Source: an uncultured Chloroflexota bacterium (lineage in GTDB: Bacteria > Chloroflexota > Anaerolineae > Aggregatilineales > Phototrophicaceae). Taken from it: 8,746 bases of DNA. Made by a program: the position numbers and the translations under genes. Position 1 is the stretch's first letter; each line of letters begins with the position of its first letter. The stretch spans positions 1-8,746 of the forward strand of contig CAIVEA010000107.1 of assembly GCA_903904765.1 (NCBI GenBank), in the 5' to 3' direction. Under the pieces are notes generated by a model, which saw nothing but the letters and a program-made list of their open reading frames with translations, searched no databases and was not told the DNA's origin. Of the stretch, positions 5,478-8,746 are shown piece by piece.

Positions 5478-6233
5478 ATGGAAAGCCTAACCCCGATTAA
5501 GGCGCTCACCCGCCGTTCGCATCAACTTTACCAGATCGGATTCATTGTCCTCTCGCTGGGCGCGTTACTGACCATCATCGGCCTGATCGTCACCAATATC
5601 CCGATTGTCTCCAAAACCGACTCGATGTTCAGCCTGCTCATGCTCATCGGGAATGTAGTGTTCTTCGGCGGCATAGCCGCGCTGATCGTGGGCATCGGCC
5701 TGATTATCCGCGCCCGCACCCGCCGCCGCGAAAATGATCTCGCGCTCATCACGGGCGATTATTTACTGCAAACCGGATTCTTCGATCCGCGTTATGTGTT
5801 CATCCGCAGCCTCAATCCCCCCGGTGCAGCCTATACCGATGCGGTACTGCTCGGCCCGCCCGGTGCGCTAGTGTTTCGCATTGTGGACAATGTGGGTGCG
5901 TTCGCCTGTGAAGGCGCGAACTGGCTGACGCTCAACAAAGAAAATCAGTGGATTCCGCTGCATTTCAACCCCACCAAGCAAGCCGTAGATGATGTACAAC
6001 ACCTGCGCGACTTTTTCGCCAAGCACAAACTGGCGGATATTCCGGTATTCGGCATCCTCGTCTTCACCGCCCCCATGCAGCAGGCCACGCTCTCGCAGCG
6101 CGAACCTATCATGCCAGCCTGCAACCTGCCCGAATTACTCGACACCCTGAAAGCCCAGTATCTGACAAACCCGGAACGAGTCGCGCCGCCGGCTATTGCC
6201 GCTGCCCGCCGCTTGCTCCTCGGCGAAACATAA
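5478..6233 (+). CDS. Two-helix membrane protein with a degenerate NERD-like domain
   Basis: The 251-residue protein has two hydrophobic segments, about 20-40 and 51-78, bordered by TRR (11-13) and RARTRRR (78-84). By the positive-inside rule both ends should face the cytoplasm. The region 90-200 has the layout of a NERD (nuclease-related) domain: TDAVLLGPPGALVF (120-133), a G-x-W segment (GANW, 146-149), NPTKQAVDDVQHLRDFF (164-180) and a final hydrophobic strand PVFGILVFT (189-197). Asp121 matches the usual NERD aspartate. Where active members carry Glu-x-Lys this protein reads Arg134-Ile-Val136, so nuclease activity looks lost. The NERD assignment comes from motif layout by eye and is moderate. 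The preceding receiver gene ends 6 nt upstream and the nuclease gene begins 21 nt downstream. No strong ribosome site is visible, which suggests translational coupling. Its role is unknown; a membrane-tethered binding partner is a reasonable guess. Confidence 0.6.
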   Translation: MESLTPIKALTRRSHQLYQIGFIVLSLGALLTIIGLIVTNIPIVSKTDSMFSLLMLIGNVVFFGGIAALIVGIGLIIRARTRRRENDLALITGDYLLQTGFFDPRYVFIRSLNPPGAAYTDAVLLGPPGALVFRIVDNVGAFACEGANWLTLNKENQWIPLHFNPTKQAVDDVQHLRDFFAKHKLADIPVFGILVFTAPMQQATLSQREPIMPACNLPELLDTLKAQYLTNPERVAPPAIAAARRLLLGET

Positions 6234-6254
6234 ACACATACCCAATAAAAACCT

Positions 6255-8746
6255 ATGAACACCACCTTGTGGCTCGCGCCAGTAGGCGCAGGCAAAACCG
6301 ATCACGCGATTGCGGCAGTTTTGCAGGCCGCAAGTATAAGCCCCCTCACGCCCATCTGGGTCGTGCTGCCCTCCAGCCGTCAGGAAGATGCCTTCCGCCA
6401 GCGGCTGATTGACACATCTCCACATACCGTCCTATTCAACGTGCATCTGTTCAGCTTTTACAAGCTGTACCAGCATTTGCTCGATCTGGCAGGCAGCCCG
6501 CAGCGCGAACTCGATCCGGCGGCGCGGTTGCGTTTGCTCGGCAGCCTGATAAACGACCTACACGCCCAGCACATGCTAAAAACGTTCAAAGATGTGGCGC
6601 AGATGCCCGGTTTTGTGGAAATCACCGCCGACCTGATCTATGAGCTGAAGCAGGCCCAAGTTGAACATAACACCTTCACCCAATTCGCCCAGCGTGGCGC
6701 ACCCAAAGACCAAGAACTAGCCGCCATCTACGCCAGCTATCAGACGTTTCTACAAACTAACAATCTGGTAGACCGCGAAGGGGAAGGCTGGTTGGCGCTG
6801 GCGAAACTGCGCGATGAGACTGTCCCCGGCGCGAATGTGGCGCTGCTGGTGGTGGACGGCTTCGACCAGTTCAACCCGCTGCAAGCCGACCTGCTGGCGG
6901 CACTGGCAGGGCGCGCCGCGCAAACGCTCATCACCCTGCCCACCGTTCCCGGACGCGAAGAAACCATCGGGCGGCGCTTCAAGCAGGCGCGGGAACGGTT
7001 GCATGAGTCGTTCGAGAAGGCGGGTGTGCCGATCACGCTCCTCACCCCCGAAGCGGATGAGCCAATCACCGAAAAAACGCCCGACAACGCGCTCTACCAC
7101 CTCACCAGCCGCATCTTTCTGTCCGAAAAGAAACAATGCTCCACTGAAGGCTGCCTGAAACTGATCGAAATGCCGGATGCGGTCAGCGAAGCCGGGGCGA
7201 TCATCCGCCACGCCAAGCGGCTGTTGCTCAACGGCGCACAACCGGACGACATCCTGATCGCGGTGCGCGATTGGGGGCGCTACGGCGGGGCGCTCAGCGA
7301 TGCGGCGCGGCGCTACGGCGTTCCTGTCGCGCTGGCGCATGGCGACACGCTGCTCAAAAATCCCGCCATCTCCGCCCTCATCAACCTGCTCGACCTTTCG
7401 GAAACGGACTTCCCGCGCCGCGCCCTGCTAAATGCGCTGCGCTCCGACTATTTCGCCATCCCCGGCATGACCCCGGACATCGTGAATCAGATTGATCGCA
7501 TCAGCCGCCTGAGCATCGTCCCCGGCGGGCGCGAATTATGGCTGGAGGAGTTGAGTCGAAGGGAGCTAGTCAAAAAAGAAAACAACCGCGACGACGACTC
7601 CAGCGAATATACTTATCTGGATGCCAACACTGCCCACGTTGCGCTCAGCACCTTCTTCGCGCTGGTCACACCACCCACCGAAGCGACCACTAGCGGCTAT
7701 ATCGAATGGATTGAAAACCTGATCGGCGCGGACGACCAGCAGAACCCCGACGAGGCCGACGATGGCGAAGATGCACCACTCCCCCCCCCCACACTGGGCA
7801 TGTTGAGCCGCCTGCGCGACGAGAAAGACGGTCAAGACCCCGCCCTCGTCAACCGCGACCTGAGCGCCCTGCGCGATTTCAAGCGCGTACTGCGCGGCCT
7901 GTACACCGCCCAACGCCTGATGACCACCCTACGTTCGCAGCCGTCGCCCGCCCGCAAATGGCGCATTTTCTTAGGTGAACTCAAAACCGCGCTGCTGGCC
8001 GCCGAAACCCGCCGCACCTTCAACCGTTCCGGGCGCGTCCTCGTCACCAGCACCTCAGATGCGCGTGGCCTGCCCCATGCCCATGTGCTGCTTCCGGGGC
8101 TGTGCGAATCGGTCTTTCCCGCCCCCGCCCCCGAAAACCCGCTGTACCTCGATAGCGAACGTCAGACCATGCAGCAGGCGGGCATCCTGCTGGAAACCAC
8201 CGCCGAACGTACCGGCGAAGAAGGCGTGTTTTACGAACTGATCTGTCAGGCGCGGCAAACGCTCACCCTCAGCCGCACCACCGTGCAAGATGGCGCAGAA
8301 TGGCCGTCCAGCCACTTGTGGCGGGCAGTAACGAGTGTCTTTAGCGATGCAAAAGAGCAACTCCAATCCCTGCGCTCCGGCGAAGCACTGCCCGCCGCCG
8401 ACACCGTCCTGCCCGCCGAAACTGCCATCACGCTGGCCGCAGCGCTGCGAGAACAAGCCCTGCCCGCCGACCTCGTGCCGCTGTACAACGGCTTGATCGG
8501 CGCACAGCCAGACCTGTGGGAACGGGTGCGCTTAGGTCAGCGGTTCGAATCGCAGCGCATGACCAGCCGCGAAAGCAGCGTCTACAGCGGCAAATTGACA
8601 GACGACGCTCTGATTGCAGCCATCGGGGAGCATCTGGGCGCAAACCATACGTGGAGCGCCAGCCAGCTGACCGAACAGGGGACGTGCGGCTTCCGCTTCT
8701 TCGCCAAGCGCCTGCTGGGGTTGGAAGCGTGGAAAGAACCCGAAGC
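6255..8746 (+). CDS. AddB/RexB-like helicase-nuclease subunit (PD-(D/E)XK family), C-terminus cut by window edge
   Basis: The frame from ATG 6255 is open for 830 codons to the window edge. Family members process DNA ends for recombinational repair together with an AddA-type helicase-nuclease. The N-terminus WLAPVGAGKTDHA has a P-loop at 8-15 with Lys14-Thr15, although the first Gly is Ala8. ALLVVDGFDQF (196-206) fits a Walker B-like strand, with Asp201. TSTSDARGLPHAHVLLPGLCESVFPA, around residues 597-622, matches the region of UvrD-like AddB proteins in which a retained motif precedes 'G-x-x-(E/D)-x-x-FP'. At the end, TWSASQLTEQGTCGFRFFAKRLLGLE places Cys811 as the first cysteine of the expected 4Fe-4S cluster that caps the PD-(D/E)XK nuclease domain; the remaining cysteines and catalytic residues are off the edge. 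An acidic linker (about 494-508) is followed by a run of ten C encoding three prolines, with the frame intact on both sides. It is last in the operon visible here. No clear ribosome site precedes the ATG. Confidence 0.82.
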   Translation, partial: MNTTLWLAPVGAGKTDHAIAAVLQAASISPLTPIWVVLPSSRQEDAFRQRLIDTSPHTVLFNVHLFSFYKLYQHLLDLAGSPQRELDPAARLRLLGSLINDLHAQHMLKTFKDVAQMPGFVEITADLIYELKQAQVEHNTFTQFAQRGAPKDQELAAIYASYQTFLQTNNLVDREGEGWLALAKLRDETVPGANVALLVVDGFDQFNPLQADLLAALAGRAAQTLITLPTVPGREETIGRRFKQARERLHESFEKAGVPITLLTPEADEPITEKTPDNALYHLTSRIFLSEKKQCSTEGCLKLIEMPDAVSEAGAIIRHAKRLLLNGAQPDDILIAVRDWGRYGGALSDAARRYGVPVALAHGDTLLKNPAISALINLLDLSETDFPRRALLNALRSDYFAIPGMTPDIVNQIDRISRLSIVPGGRELWLEELSRRELVKKENNRDDDSSEYTYLDANTAHVALSTFFALVTPPTEATTSGYIEWIENLIGADDQQNPDEADDGEDAPLPPPTLGMLSRLRDEKDGQDPALVNRDLSALRDFKRVLRGLYTAQRLMTTLRSQPSPARKWRIFLGELKTALLAAETRRTFNRSGRVLVTSTSDARGLPHAHVLLPGLCESVFPAPAPENPLYLDSERQTMQQAGILLETTAERTGEEGVFYELICQARQTLTLSRTTVQDGAEWPSSHLWRAVTSVFSDAKEQLQSLRSGEALPAADTVLPAETAITLAAALREQALPADLVPLYNGLIGAQPDLWERVRLGQRFESQRMTSRESSVYSGKLTDDALIAAIGEHLGANHTWSASQLTEQGTCGFRFFAKRLLGLEAWKEPE
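7781..7790 (+). repeat. Run of ten C within the AddB-like gene
   Basis: Ten consecutive C encode the end of Leu509 and Pro510-512 in a low-complexity acidic and proline-rich linker. The reading frame is the same before and after it. Tracts of this length are prone to slippage during replication and to miscounting in sequencing. Confidence 0.8.

Noticed and set aside
6750..7340. 196-residue open frame on the minus strand
   Set aside because: It lies opposite the AddB-like frame, which is open for 830 codons; this product is an Arg and Gln-rich shadow.

Overview
The window is a moderately GC-rich bacterial chromosome segment, densely packed with genes and with no rRNA, tRNA, insertion sequence or CRISPR array. 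A GH57-type branching enzyme paired with a bacterial GlgA, soluble PAS-type histidine kinases, GTG and TTG starts and an AddB-like nuclease would fit Chloroflexota (Anaerolineae-like). This is an impression from gene style only; no taxonomic marker is present.

Layout. All genes point away from one central intergenic region (4606-4943). Leftwards (minus strand) run a single-domain response regulator (4192-4605), a soluble PAS histidine kinase overlapping it by ATGA (2951-4195), then after a 96-nt gap a GH57 alpha-glucan branching enzyme (1154-2854) and, 38 nt further, glycogen synthase glgA (1-1115, cut by the window edge). Rightwards (plus strand) run a second single-domain response regulator, clearly paralogous to the first (4944-5471), a two-helix membrane protein with a degenerate NERD-like domain (5478-6233), and the first 830 codons of an AddB/RexB-like nuclease-helicase subunit (6255 to the right edge).

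How the genes may work together. The left arm joins a two-component pair to glycogen synthesis: GlgA elongates alpha-1,4-glucan from ADP-glucose and the GH57 enzyme introduces alpha-1,6 branches. A candidate promoter and 10-bp phased repeats lie in the gap before the GH57 gene, so the glycogen genes may also be transcribed separately. The right arm joins the paralogous receiver to a membrane protein and a recombination-repair nuclease. Both receivers lack an output domain, so any output must go through protein partners.

The most unusual items are the back-to-back paralogous receivers with only one kinase, the NERD-like protein that seems to have lost its catalytic Glu-x-Lys pair, a perfect 13-bp palindrome just upstream of the leftward promoter, small hairpins in both response-regulator leaders, and a run of ten C within the nuclease gene. 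I see no clear evidence of a wholly new defence or mobile system.
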